DNA of 42,109 bases, from contig CALEVL010000041.1 in NCBI GenBank assembly GCA_937924675.1, forward strand, positions 1 to 42,109, written 5' to 3'. Below, piece by piece: positions 8,342 through 15,845 of this stretch. The DNA comes from an uncultured Ignavibacteria bacterium. Its GTDB lineage: Bacteria; Bacteroidota; Ignavibacteria; Tepidaquicellales; Tepidaquicellaceae. The translations under genes and the position numbers were made by a program. Positions within the stretch are counted from its first letter, which is position 1. The number at the start of each line of letters is the position of its first letter. Below the pieces are notes generated by a model, which was given only the letters and a program-made list of their open reading frames with translations, was not told the DNA's origin and ran no database searches.

Positions 8342-8833
8342 TTATGACTTCTTTTCTGCCTTGGACTTCGAATCACATTTGGTTCCGTCGCCGCAGGTGC
8401 CATTAAGTTTTTGTTCCTTCACCGATGCTGCTACAACATCAGATGTAGTTTCAGACTCATTGTAATAAACCTTTACATTGGTTTGTTTAGAAACACTACA
8501 AGTTTGTCCATACTCCACATCCTTTACTCCACCGATTGTTTTAATCTTTTCTGTCATACCCGGTTTACAGTCGTCACAGTCTATAGCGTCGGTTGTAAAT
8601 TCATAGACGGCATAACCTGTTTTATCATCACTGGCTGAGCTGCTTTTCATTGTCTTGTCAGTGCATGATGATTTTGTCTCGGATGAAGCAGATCCTGTTT
8701 TCTCGGTGCAAGATGAAGAGCAATCTTTCTTACCGTCCTTATCATCTGCGATAAGATTGTTGCTCTGAACATAGAATAAGCCAACTGCAAGAACCAGAGC
8801 AATTGATCCGATCAAGGCGATTTTTTTCTTCAT
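8342..8833 (-). CDS. Exported Cys-rich protein with HMA-like metal-binding domain
   Basis: A 163-residue protein. Residues 1-25 are a signal peptide or anchor (KKKIALIGSIALVLAVGLFYV). A Ser/Lys/Asp-rich linker with several Cys (CSSSC, SSC) follows to about residue 70. From about residue 72 (YAVYEFTTDAIDCDDCKPGMTEKIKTI and GGVKDVEYG onwards) the pattern is beta-alpha-beta-beta-alpha-beta of the heavy-metal-associated fold, with CDDC where MxCxxC is usual. A Cys-containing Lys-rich tail follows (CGDGTKC). A periplasmic copper or other soft-metal role is inferred from the fold and Cys content only. It has its own promoter (8950-8980) and terminator (8290-8317). Confidence 0.7.
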   Translation of the reverse strand: MKKKIALIGSIALVLAVGLFYVQSNNLIADDKDGKKDCSSSCTEKTGSASSETKSSCTDKTMKSSSASDDKTGYAVYEFTTDAIDCDDCKPGMTEKIKTIGGVKDVEYGQTCSVSKQTNVKVYYNESETTSDVVAASVKEQKLNGTCGDGTKCDSKSKAEKKS

Positions 8834-8949
8834 GTTTTTATTTTTTGATTAGTGAATAAGAATTTGGAAGATGAAACGTAAACACACGGAATCTCAGAAA
8901 AGATTCCCATGCATAAAAAATTTTATTAACAGACTCGGTTAATCTAAGG

Positions 8950-8980
8950 CAAAAATAGCTCCAAGTATCCAAAGATGCAA
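8950..8980 (-). promoter_or_regulatory. Predicted promoter TTG-N20-TATTTTTG
   Basis: On the minus strand TTG (8980-8978), a 20-bp spacer and TATTTTTG (8957-8950) form an exact TAnnTTTG promoter. It lies about 115 bp before the start of the HMA-like gene at 8833, giving a long leader in which I see no recognised riboswitch. Confidence 0.6.
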
Positions 8981-8995
8981 CCATCTTAAGCCGGC

Positions 8996-9023
8996 TTCAG
9001 CAAAAAATATTTTTCATGCTGAA
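8996..9023 (-). terminator. Hairpin after the M48 protease gene
   Basis: TTCAGCA and TGCTGAA (7 bp) enclose an A/T-rich loop that can extend pairing (AAAAATATTTTT). It lies 2 bp past the stop of the M48 gene. No T-run follows on the minus strand, so function as a terminator is uncertain. Confidence 0.4.
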
Positions 9024-9025
9024 TT

Positions 9026-9802
9026 CTACTTAATCCTATTTATTTCTTCACGAATGTGCTCGATCCGATTTCCCGGATTTGGGTGTGTACTTAGAAACTC
9101 CGGTGGTGCTTGTCCGCCTGCTGCCTTGTCGAGTATATGCATTACTTCAATCATCTGTTCCGGTTCATAACCGGTTTCATGCATATATTTCACAGCAAAT
9201 TTATCAGATTCAAGTTCATCCTCTCTTCCATACTTCATATTGATCATTCCGGCAACATATCTTGTAATCATAGAGGCGGCATTTGGTGAGCCCGGATCAG
9301 TCAATGCAATATCGGCAGCATTTACAAGTCCTTGAGTAAGTTCTTGCTTTGCCATCTGCTCAGCCGAATGTCTTCCAATTACATGCCCTATTTCGTGACC
9401 AAGAATTCCGGCCAGCTGATCTTCATTTTCAAGCATGTTGAGAAGACCTAATGTTATGAAAATTTGTCCGCCCGGAAGTGCGAATGCATTAACAGTTTTT
9501 GAGTCAGCGAGCACATGAAAATCAAACTTGTAATCCGATTTACCGGCTTCCGTTCCAGATACGATCTTATTTCCAACTGCATCTACATAAGCGTTGATCT
9601 TCGGGTCCCGCACTTCTCCGCCCATTTGATTCATCATTTCGGGAGCGCTTCTCATGCCCAGAACAATTTCTTCCTGTGGGGTCAGGCTAACTCTTTGCTT
9701 CTCGCCGGTTATTGGATTAACTTGAGTTTTGCTGTAATAAGAGATTAATGCAATCACAGCTATTACAGCGGCTATTATAAGTTTGGCTTTGTTTGTTCTC
9801 AT
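9026..9802 (-). CDS. M48-family zinc metalloprotease (BepA/LoiP-like)
   Basis: A 258-residue protein with an N-terminal hydrophobic segment (residues 7-23) serving as anchor or signal, then NPITGEKQRVSLTPQEEIVLG, typical of periplasmic M48 peptidases. The zinc site is HEIGH in ILGHEIGHVIGRHSAEQ at about residue 135-150. The third ligand Glu lies in REDELESDKFAVKYM at about residue 200. The end has STHPNPGNRIEHI. Such proteases act in the periplasm on outer-membrane or misfolded proteins. No TPR domain follows, so it is a minimal form. It is the last gene of a minus-strand run (hutH, yihY, PP2C, M48), 24 bp after the phosphatase gene. Confidence 0.92.
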   Translation of the reverse strand: MRTNKAKLIIAAVIAVIALISYYSKTQVNPITGEKQRVSLTPQEEIVLGMRSAPEMMNQMGGEVRDPKINAYVDAVGNKIVSGTEAGKSDYKFDFHVLADSKTVNAFALPGGQIFITLGLLNMLENEDQLAGILGHEIGHVIGRHSAEQMAKQELTQGLVNAADIALTDPGSPNAASMITRYVAGMINMKYGREDELESDKFAVKYMHETGYEPEQMIEVMHILDKAAGGQAPPEFLSTHPNPGNRIEHIREEINRIK

Positions 9803-9826
9803 ACCATTTATATTTGCTGATTAATA

Positions 9827-11077
9827 CTATTTGAATCTCTTGATAGCAACAAGAGTCCTGTCATCCGAGTAAACCCCTTTTGCGGAAAACACGCTTACCT
9901 GCTGAATTATGTGGTTACAGATTGTCTTGGGGTCATCGTCTTTAGTTTTCTTAAGGCAATCGATGAGTCTTTCCTCACCAAAGAATTTAAAGTCCTGATC
10001 CGTAGCTTCAATTATTCCGTCAGAATACAATAGCAAAACATCGTTTATCTTGAAGTTGATACTTTCCACTCCATATTTCTGGTACGGTGCAGGTCCAAGA
10101 ACGGGGCCGGTAGACAGAAGCTGTTCTACTTCTCCCGTTTCATGATGAAGAAACATCGGGGGATTTTGACCTGCATTTACATACTGGCACAGACCCCTTT
10201 TGTCTCCCGATAATTCGCAATAAAATAGTGTTACAAATCTTTCATACGGGAATGTCTCGTTAACAAGGTTATTAATCTTGCCCATCATTGCACTCATCTT
10301 GATTTGAAAACCAACTCCCATTTTCATTGCTCCGGAAACATACAGTGCTTGAGACGCTGCCGACAGTCCTTTGGAGGCTGCATCTCCCAGCGCAACACCG
10401 AGCCGTTCATTATCTTCGCTTTCAAGATAATCAAAGAAATCTCCTCCGACGATCCTGTCAGGAACTGACAATCCGAACAACTCATAATTTCCGAATTTGT
10501 ATTCATGCTCTGGTAGAATGCTGCGTTGAATTTCCTTTGCCTTTTCAAGTTCCTGCCGGCTTTCCTTAGCGCTTGACTCCATATCCTTTGTTCTCAGAAT
10601 GGAGCTGAGAGTCATGCTTATGATATTGAGCTTGTTCAGAAATTCATCATCAAGTCCCTTTGCATTCAAAGCAATGAGATAAGCATAAAGATAGTGTGAC
10701 TCTCCGCTTGGTTCCTTAAACTTATATCTTGAACCAACTCCTGTTGCGGAGTAGTGATAAATTCCTTTCTCAATCAGATATTCATCTGTTTCAGTTGCAA
10801 GCACTGATCTGAACAAACCGACTTTCTTAAACATTGGATACATATCAATGTTCAACTCATAGTTTTGTCTTATCACGTCAACATTGCCCATCTGAGCGAC
10901 AAGCGAGTATGCATCATGCTTTTCATTCAGTTTCCATAATCTTCCGCCAATGATATTTATTTCCTCGTTGTTGATTATCTGTGCAATGACATGCTCAAGA
11001 AAATCCTCTTCGGTTTCAAACCTTGGAGCTTCCTTAATTATATTCTCAAGTGTTCTGTAAAGTTTTCTTGGGTCCAT
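9827..11077 (-). CDS. PP2C-type serine phosphatase (RsbU/SpoIIE family) with N-terminal sensor region
   Basis: A 416-residue cytosolic protein. Residues 1-170 resemble a GAF-like sensory domain (no exact family fixed by eye). A helical linker EKAKEIQRSILPEH at about residue 183-197 leads into the SpoIIE phosphatase domain: VGGDFFDYL, ALGDAASKGLSAA, YVNAGQNPPM, LLLYSDGIIEATD and DDRTLVAIKRF, which supply the metal-binding Asp residues. These enzymes dephosphorylate anti-anti-sigma (STAS) proteins in partner-switching systems. No STAS or anti-sigma kinase gene is in the window. The gene starts 9 bp after yihY. A second phosphatase of the same type, but membrane-bound, lies at 13995-15134. Confidence 0.92.
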   Translation of the reverse strand: MDPRKLYRTLENIIKEAPRFETEEDFLEHVIAQIINNEEINIIGGRLWKLNEKHDAYSLVAQMGNVDVIRQNYELNIDMYPMFKKVGLFRSVLATETDEYLIEKGIYHYSATGVGSRYKFKEPSGESHYLYAYLIALNAKGLDDEFLNKLNIISMTLSSILRTKDMESSAKESRQELEKAKEIQRSILPEHEYKFGNYELFGLSVPDRIVGGDFFDYLESEDNERLGVALGDAASKGLSAASQALYVSGAMKMGVGFQIKMSAMMGKINNLVNETFPYERFVTLFYCELSGDKRGLCQYVNAGQNPPMFLHHETGEVEQLLSTGPVLGPAPYQKYGVESINFKINDVLLLYSDGIIEATDQDFKFFGEERLIDCLKKTKDDDPKTICNHIIQQVSVFSAKGVYSDDRTLVAIKRFK

Positions 11078-11086
11078 TTTAATGAT

Positions 11087-11986
11087 TCATTTGAGTGAAA
11101 TCTTATTCCGCCTTGAATATATTTCGGCAATTTCCGCACCGAGGACGAAAATTACTGATACATAGTAAATATAAAAAATAGAAATAACAATTGTTGCATA
11201 AGCCCCGTATATTCTTCCAAAGTTTGCAAACTTCAGCACATAAACTGCAAACAGATACTTTAAGGCTTCAAAAAAAATGCTTGACACCAAAGATGATATC
11301 AAAGTCAATTTGCCGTTGATCTTCCAATGCGGCACCAATGCATAGAGCACATAGAATAAGAAGAAAGTGACTATGAATCCAATTCCAAAAGGAATAAGCT
11401 TTTGAAACAGCGTAAGCGTCAGATCTTCTCCGAACAATGCACTCCAGTAATCTTCGGCGATCTGAATGCCTGACGTTATCATCATTGAAATCAAAAAGAG
11501 TAAGACACTGAGGATAACGAGTCCGAAGTCCTTTAGCTTTTCGAGAAAATAATTTGCTTCATTATCAATTCGAAAGATCCTGTTCAATACGTCACGCATT
11601 GTACTGAACAATCCGCTGACTGTCCAGAATAGTCCTGTAATGCCAATTGCTCCTGTGAGAAACTTATTGTTGGTAAGCTCCTTCGTCCTCTCAATTAGTT
11701 CGAAGATTGCACGTTCCTTGTATTGCTCCGGCAATGGTATAACGCTGTCAAGATATCTCACAATTCTTTCATGTGCTACTTCGCTGTCCAGATATATTCC
11801 AAGTATGGAAAGTATAATAAGAACAAAAGGAATCAGACAAATAAGCATGTTAAAAGAGATCCCTGAAGCAAGTACCCAAACATGATCATTGTCAAATTTT
11901 TCTATGAGATTTTTAGCATAGTAAATTAGAGTCTCAGCAGGTTTGAAACTAGTGATCTTCTTGTAAACTCTTGAAAAATAACTCAT
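11087..11986 (-). CDS. YihY/BrkB-family inner membrane protein
   Basis: A 299-residue polytopic membrane protein of the YihY/UPF0761 family. Recognisable parts are DHVWVLASGISFNMLICLIP near the N terminus, the FLTGAIGITGLFWTVSGLFS segment, and RNRIFRI-type and YGAYATIVISIFYIYY blocks. About six hydrophobic helices are visible. The family was once named ribonuclease BN in error; the function is unknown. The ATG at 11986 follows the hutH stop by one base (TAAGATG), indicating coupled translation. An ATG at 12016 inside hutH is possible and adds ten residues. Confidence 0.9.
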   Translation of the reverse strand: MSYFSRVYKKITSFKPAETLIYYAKNLIEKFDNDHVWVLASGISFNMLICLIPFVLIILSILGIYLDSEVAHERIVRYLDSVIPLPEQYKERAIFELIERTKELTNNKFLTGAIGITGLFWTVSGLFSTMRDVLNRIFRIDNEANYFLEKLKDFGLVILSVLLFLISMMITSGIQIAEDYWSALFGEDLTLTLFQKLIPFGIGFIVTFFLFYVLYALVPHWKINGKLTLISSLVSSIFFEALKYLFAVYVLKFANFGRIYGAYATIVISIFYIYYVSVIFVLGAEIAEIYSRRNKISLK

Positions 11987-11987
11987 C

Positions 11988-13523
11988 TTATTTGAGTTTG
12001 CCGCATTTCTTTTCAATTGCCTTTACAAATCCGGGATCGAAAATTATTTCAGCAGATTTCATTATCAGATCGCTAGTGATGCTGTCTTGCCTTTGATGAG
12101 GCAGGCATTTCCTGAAGACAGAGTAAGCTTCCTCGCTGCCTTTGCCGCTCTTGAGCGGTCTGTGGTAATCAATTCCCTGAATAGCGCAGAGGAATTCAAT
12201 TGAGATAATTTTCTTAACATTGTTGATCACATCATACAACTTAATTGCGGATATTGACCCCATTGAATTATGGTCTTCCTGATTTGCACTTGTAGGAATA
12301 GAGTCAACCGAAGCAGGATGGCATAGCACCTTATTCTGGCTGACAATAGAAGCAGCAGTATACTGTGCGATCATTAGCCCTGAATTAAGTCCTCCTTTAT
12401 CAGTCAGGAAGCGTGGCAATCCGCTTAAATTGCCGTCAACAAGTCTGGCAGTTCTTCTTTCGCTTATGTTTCCAAGTTCACTGATTGCAATAGCAAGAAA
12501 GTCACATACAAGCGCAACCGGTTCGCCGTGAAAATTTCCGCCTTCGAGATGTTCATTGGTTTCAGTAAATATAAGAGGGTTATCAGTTGCAGAATTTATT
12601 TCAGTTTCCAGCACACCGCTGCAATAGTTTACTGTGTCCTTTACTGCACCATGTACCTGCGGCATGCAACGCAAAGAATATGCATCCTGAACTTTTCCGC
12701 AATCCTTATGAGATTTCATGATTTCGCTTCCTGCCAGCAGCTTCAGAAGATTTCTTGCAGTTTCTATCTGTCCTTTGTGAGGTCTAATCCTTTGAATTTT
12801 CGGATCGAAAGCTTTTGATGTTCCTTTCATTGCTTCGAGCGAAAGGCTGCCTGCTATATCTGCAAGCTTGCATAAAATCCTTGCGTCATATACTGACTTG
12901 CACAGGTAGGCAGACATCATCTGAGTGCCGTTGATGAGTGCCAATCCTTCCTTTGCGGAGAGCTTTAGAGGCTCAATACCAAGGAGATCATGCATTGCCG
13001 CAGCAGTAATAATTTCATCTTCATATTTGCACTGTCCTTCTCCAATCAATGTAAGAGCCATATGAGAAAGAGGGGAAAGGTCTCCGGAACTGCCTACAGA
13101 TCCTTGTGAAGGGACAAGCGGCACAACGCCTGAATTGAACAATTTGATGAGTCTTTCAATTAGCACCGGTCTTACTCCTGAGTATCCAAGTGCAAGTGAA
13201 TTTATTCTGAAGAGTAGCATCAGCCTGACAATGAAATCAGGTACGAGTTTGCCGGTACCCGCCGAATGAGAAAGGATCAGGTTTCTTTGCAATTTCTCCA
13301 GATCAGATGAGGAGATGCGCACATCTTTGAACTCCCCGAAACCGGTTGTAATTCCGTAGATCGTTTCATTTCTTGAGATCCAATTATCTACTAGCTTTCT
13401 GGATGCTCTGATACGCTTTAAAGCATCCTTTGAAAGCGAGATTTTTCTGTTGCAAAGAATTGTTTCTACAGAGGTTGTAATACTGAGAGAACTTCCCGTA
13501 ACCAAAGTAATCTTTTCAAGCAT
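11988..13523 (-). CDS. hutH: Histidine ammonia-lyase
   Basis: A 511-residue enzyme that converts L-histidine to urocanate. It has YGITTGFG (catalytic Tyr), LSHSAGTG (His of histidine-specific lyases), GSVGSSGDLSPLSHMAL, INGTQ, TDNPL, GGNFHGEPVA and NQEDHNSM (the Glu typical of HAL). The MIO cofactor tripeptide, usually Ala-Ser-Gly, reads Ser-Ser-Gly at about residues 142-144. The central Ser, which supplies the methylidene, is kept. ATG 13523 is preferred over TTG 13526. No hutU, hutI or hutG is nearby; the gene heads a run with yihY, a phosphatase and a protease, which is not a hut operon. Confidence 0.95.
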   Translation of the reverse strand: MLEKITLVTGSSLSITTSVETILCNRKISLSKDALKRIRASRKLVDNWISRNETIYGITTGFGEFKDVRISSSDLEKLQRNLILSHSAGTGKLVPDFIVRLMLLFRINSLALGYSGVRPVLIERLIKLFNSGVVPLVPSQGSVGSSGDLSPLSHMALTLIGEGQCKYEDEIITAAAMHDLLGIEPLKLSAKEGLALINGTQMMSAYLCKSVYDARILCKLADIAGSLSLEAMKGTSKAFDPKIQRIRPHKGQIETARNLLKLLAGSEIMKSHKDCGKVQDAYSLRCMPQVHGAVKDTVNYCSGVLETEINSATDNPLIFTETNEHLEGGNFHGEPVALVCDFLAIAISELGNISERRTARLVDGNLSGLPRFLTDKGGLNSGLMIAQYTAASIVSQNKVLCHPASVDSIPTSANQEDHNSMGSISAIKLYDVINNVKKIISIEFLCAIQGIDYHRPLKSGKGSEEAYSVFRKCLPHQRQDSITSDLIMKSAEIIFDPGFVKAIEKKCGKLK

Positions 13524-13628
13524 CAATTATGAATGTTGTTTAGCTTTAATATCTTCGGAATAAATTTGAAATGTATTGATCCGGAATAGCAAATTTTATC
13601 TGTATGTTCTTTTGGAAAAGGAAAAGAC

Positions 13629-13823
13629 TCATTTCTTCATATAGCCGGATAGAAAATCTTCAGCATCTTTCTTGTGACTGAACCAATATGACCCGGTTTT
13701 CTTCTTTCCGAAGAATGATTTGCTGAATATCTCAACAATCCACATTGCGGGATCACTTTCATTATTTGTCAAAATAATTGTTTCTCCTTTGACAGAAATA
13801 AATTTTTCGTTAGTATTTTTCAT
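13629..13823 (-). CDS. Small hypothetical protein, 64 aa
   Basis: I do not recognise it. It is a basic 64-residue soluble protein, likely beta-rich at the N terminus (FISVKGETIILTN) with a conserved-looking WIVEIFSKSFFGKKKTGSYWF centre and a helical C terminus (KKDAEDFLSGYMKK). There is no signal peptide. It starts at ATG 13823 and ends 105 bp before hutH on the same strand. The regular amphipathic pattern and normal composition suggest a real gene rather than a chance ORF. Confidence 0.6.
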   Translation of the reverse strand: MKNTNEKFISVKGETIILTNNESDPAMWIVEIFSKSFFGKKKTGSYWFSHKKDAEDFLSGYMKK

Positions 13824-13950
13824 CCGGCAATAAATTTCGTCAAAATAGCTTTTTGAAGACTAAAGAAGTATGTAATTTAATGGGTAATCCCAAATTGCGA
13901 ATCGGGTTTGGCAATTAAATTTTTGATTCATTTAGATTCTGTGCAATCGT

Positions 13951-13958
13951 TAAATTGC
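13951..13958 (+). promoter_or_regulatory. Possible -7 element TAAATTGC
   Basis: TAAATTGC fits the TAnnTTG -7 form seen elsewhere in the window and lies 36 bp before the ATG at 13995. No TTG lies 20 bp upstream (TCA there), so support is weak. It does favour the ATG at 13995 over an upstream TTG at 13908. Confidence 0.25.
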
Positions 13959-13994
13959 ATAACTTTCACAACAAGATTCCGTAACATAAAACAA

Positions 13995-15134
13995 ATGATG
14001 ACATTGGGCAAGGATAACATATTTAAGCGTGTTTACAGATTTTTTTCAAAAGATCTCTCATCCAATGAATTTGAGAGAGTTTTCCTTAAGGAGACTCCCG
14101 CCAGATATAAGTACATTGTAAGGACCATGGGAAAGGACCAAGCGGCAGACAGTAAATATCATTTGCTTGGTTTTATCAAGAACTTCATTATCGCATTTCT
14201 CAGCAAGTTATCCCCTGTGGTACGAATAATTTATGCTGCAACGATCTTGTACTTTTTTGCTGCTATGATTCAAGGGATTTGGGAAATGGGATTGCTGGCA
14301 TTTGTGGTAGTAAATCTGATCTTCATGTTTGAAGTTGCAGATAAGTTTACAGCGCGAGACGAACTTGAAGTTGCAAGAGATGTGCAGTCAGGATTGATTC
14401 CGTCTCAGCTTCCCGAAAATAATGAATATGATGTTTCGTTTTATTACGAAACAGCAAATGAAGTTGGAGGTGACTTTTTTGACTACATAAAAAAAGACGA
14501 CAAAGATGTATATCTAGTTGGAGACATTTCCGGAAAAGGGATGTCTGCTGCATTATATATGGTTCAGGTAAGGCTGCTGATAAGATATATAGTAGAGAAG
14601 AGCGATAGTTTTAAGCAGGTACTTACCGGTGTAAACGAAGCATTGCTTAAGCATTTGAAGAAGGGATTTTTTTTCACTTCAATATTTGCTGTGACTGATG
14701 GCAATAAGATCACTTTTATGAGAGCCGGACACAATCCGGCTATGTGCTATTCTGCAAAGGACAGAGACTGCAAAGAGATTCGTCAGAACGGAATGGGAAT
14801 AGGGTTGACGAATGGTTCAATGTTTTGTAATTCAATTGAGGAAGTTAGCATAGAGGCAAACGCCGGTGACATAATATTGCTCTACTCAGACGGTCTTACT
14901 GAGACTATGAATAATGTATCAGAAGAATTCGGACTTCAACGAATTAAAGGGATACTCGTAAGATATTCACATGAAAGCGCAGACAAGATAAGAGATGAGA
15001 TTGTATCGGAGATAAAGAAATTCAGAGGCTATGCACAGGTTCATGACGACCTAACTTTCATCATCCTTAAGGCAAAGCAGACAAGTCAGACTCCAGAACT
15101 TCAACCGGCGATTACAGAATCAGCCATTTCCTGA
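13995..15134 (+). CDS. Membrane-bound PP2C-type phosphatase (RsbU/SpoIIE family)
   Basis: A 379-residue protein. The first 60 residues are soluble (MMTLGKDNIFKRVYRFFSKD and on). Two hydrophobic helices follow at about residues 70-125 (IIAFLSKLSPVVRIIYAATI and GLLAFVVVNLIFMFEVAD), then a linker ARDELEVARDVQSGLIPSQLP. The C-terminal phosphatase domain has VGGDFFDY, LVGDISGKGMSAAL, MRAGHNPAMCY, LLYSDGLTETM and HDDLTFIILK, i.e. the metal-binding Asp residues are all present. It probably relays a membrane-linked signal to a STAS-type substrate. TTG 13908 would add 29 residues of poor composition, so ATG 13995 was preferred. It is divergent from, and not co-transcribed with, the similar phosphatase at 9827-11077. 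Confidence 0.9.
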   Translation: MMTLGKDNIFKRVYRFFSKDLSSNEFERVFLKETPARYKYIVRTMGKDQAADSKYHLLGFIKNFIIAFLSKLSPVVRIIYAATILYFFAAMIQGIWEMGLLAFVVVNLIFMFEVADKFTARDELEVARDVQSGLIPSQLPENNEYDVSFYYETANEVGGDFFDYIKKDDKDVYLVGDISGKGMSAALYMVQVRLLIRYIVEKSDSFKQVLTGVNEALLKHLKKGFFFTSIFAVTDGNKITFMRAGHNPAMCYSAKDRDCKEIRQNGMGIGLTNGSMFCNSIEEVSIEANAGDIILLYSDGLTETMNNVSEEFGLQRIKGILVRYSHESADKIRDEIVSEIKKFRGYAQVHDDLTFIILKAKQTSQTPELQPAITESAIS

Positions 15135-15660
15135 ACCCCTTATAGAACAGGCTCTCTTCAGCGGAAATCAGACTGATGCAGAGATTCTAGTTGCCGATTA
15201 AAGTTCACCATTAATCAGCAGACAAGTTCATGGAATCATATATCTCGTTATTGAACGGACTATTTTTAAAATTTTAGCAAAGAAAATCAGTATCCGTTTA
15301 GAAAGATCAATAAAATTTCGATCCAATTTATTTCATACCCGAGCCAAATCACCCAAATGAATCCTGTCCTTTTCAATTTAGACTCACACACTTTAGATAG
15401 CGATTGTATTTTCCTTTGGAATCATAATTCGTTTAAACTTCAATTTTGATTCAAAGGAATTTATCAGTTTTCTATCCAAAGCTAGAACTCCTCAGAATGT
15501 ATTTTAAGACAATGCAGATAAAATATTTAAAATATTAATAGTTGTAGTAAAGGGTTAATGCAAAATATTCAAAAGTAAATAGTCTGCAAATTAGTGTAAC
15601 AATCAGCAAAATATAGTGGTTAACTGTCTTTGGCAATTTTTGAGATTTTTTTAAAAAGTA

Positions 15661-15691
15661 TTTTATTTATTCAACACAGTCTTTATATTGC
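15661..15691 (+). promoter_or_regulatory. Possible promoter TTT-N20-TATATTGC
   Basis: TTT at 15661-15663 and TATATTGC at 15684-15691 are separated by 20 bp. The -33 element is imperfect. It would give a leader of about 150 nt for the esterase gene at 15846, including the small ORF at 15728-15796. Confidence 0.3.
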
Positions 15692-15727
15692 GTACAATTT
15701 TAACAAACCATTTTTGAGAAAGGAGAA

Positions 15728-15796
15728 ATGATTACCATAAGCATGGTAGTTAATGAAATTCTGCAGCTTGTAAATACTTCAAAATTCTTTTATTAA
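15728..15796 (+). CDS. Possible 22-aa leader peptide upstream of the esterase
   Basis: ATG 15728 opens a 22-codon frame ending in TAA at 15796. The peptide begins MITISMVVNEILQLVNTSKF. AAAGGAG precedes the ATG, but the gap of two bases after GGAG is shorter than usual, which weakens the case. It lies 49 bp before the esterase start, which itself lacks a clear ribosome site. It could be a leader ORF, or the purine run could be a remnant of a displaced ribosome site. Confidence 0.25.
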   Translation: MITISMVVNEILQLVNTSKFFY

Positions 15797-15845
15797 TTTC
15801 CTAAGCTTTCTTTTGCCCAAAGACTGGAAGCATGGTTAAGCGATT

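Larger units (their letters stand above)
15135..15845. other. Long AT-rich intergenic region
   Basis: No convincing protein gene fills these 711 bp. Three things are visible. A strong imperfect palindrome lies at 15411-15459 (TTCCTTTGgAATCA against TGATTCAAAGGAA, one bulged G, 22-base loop) without a T-run. A possible promoter sits at 15661-15691 (TTT, 20 bp, TATATTGC). A tiny ORF follows at 15728-15796. The remainder, with runs such as AAAATATTTAAAATATT, shows nothing I can name. Confidence 0.5.

Noticed and set aside
11640..13823. hutH block as a complete histidine-utilisation operon
   Set aside because: No urocanase, imidazolonepropionase or formiminoglutamase is present; the neighbours are unrelated.
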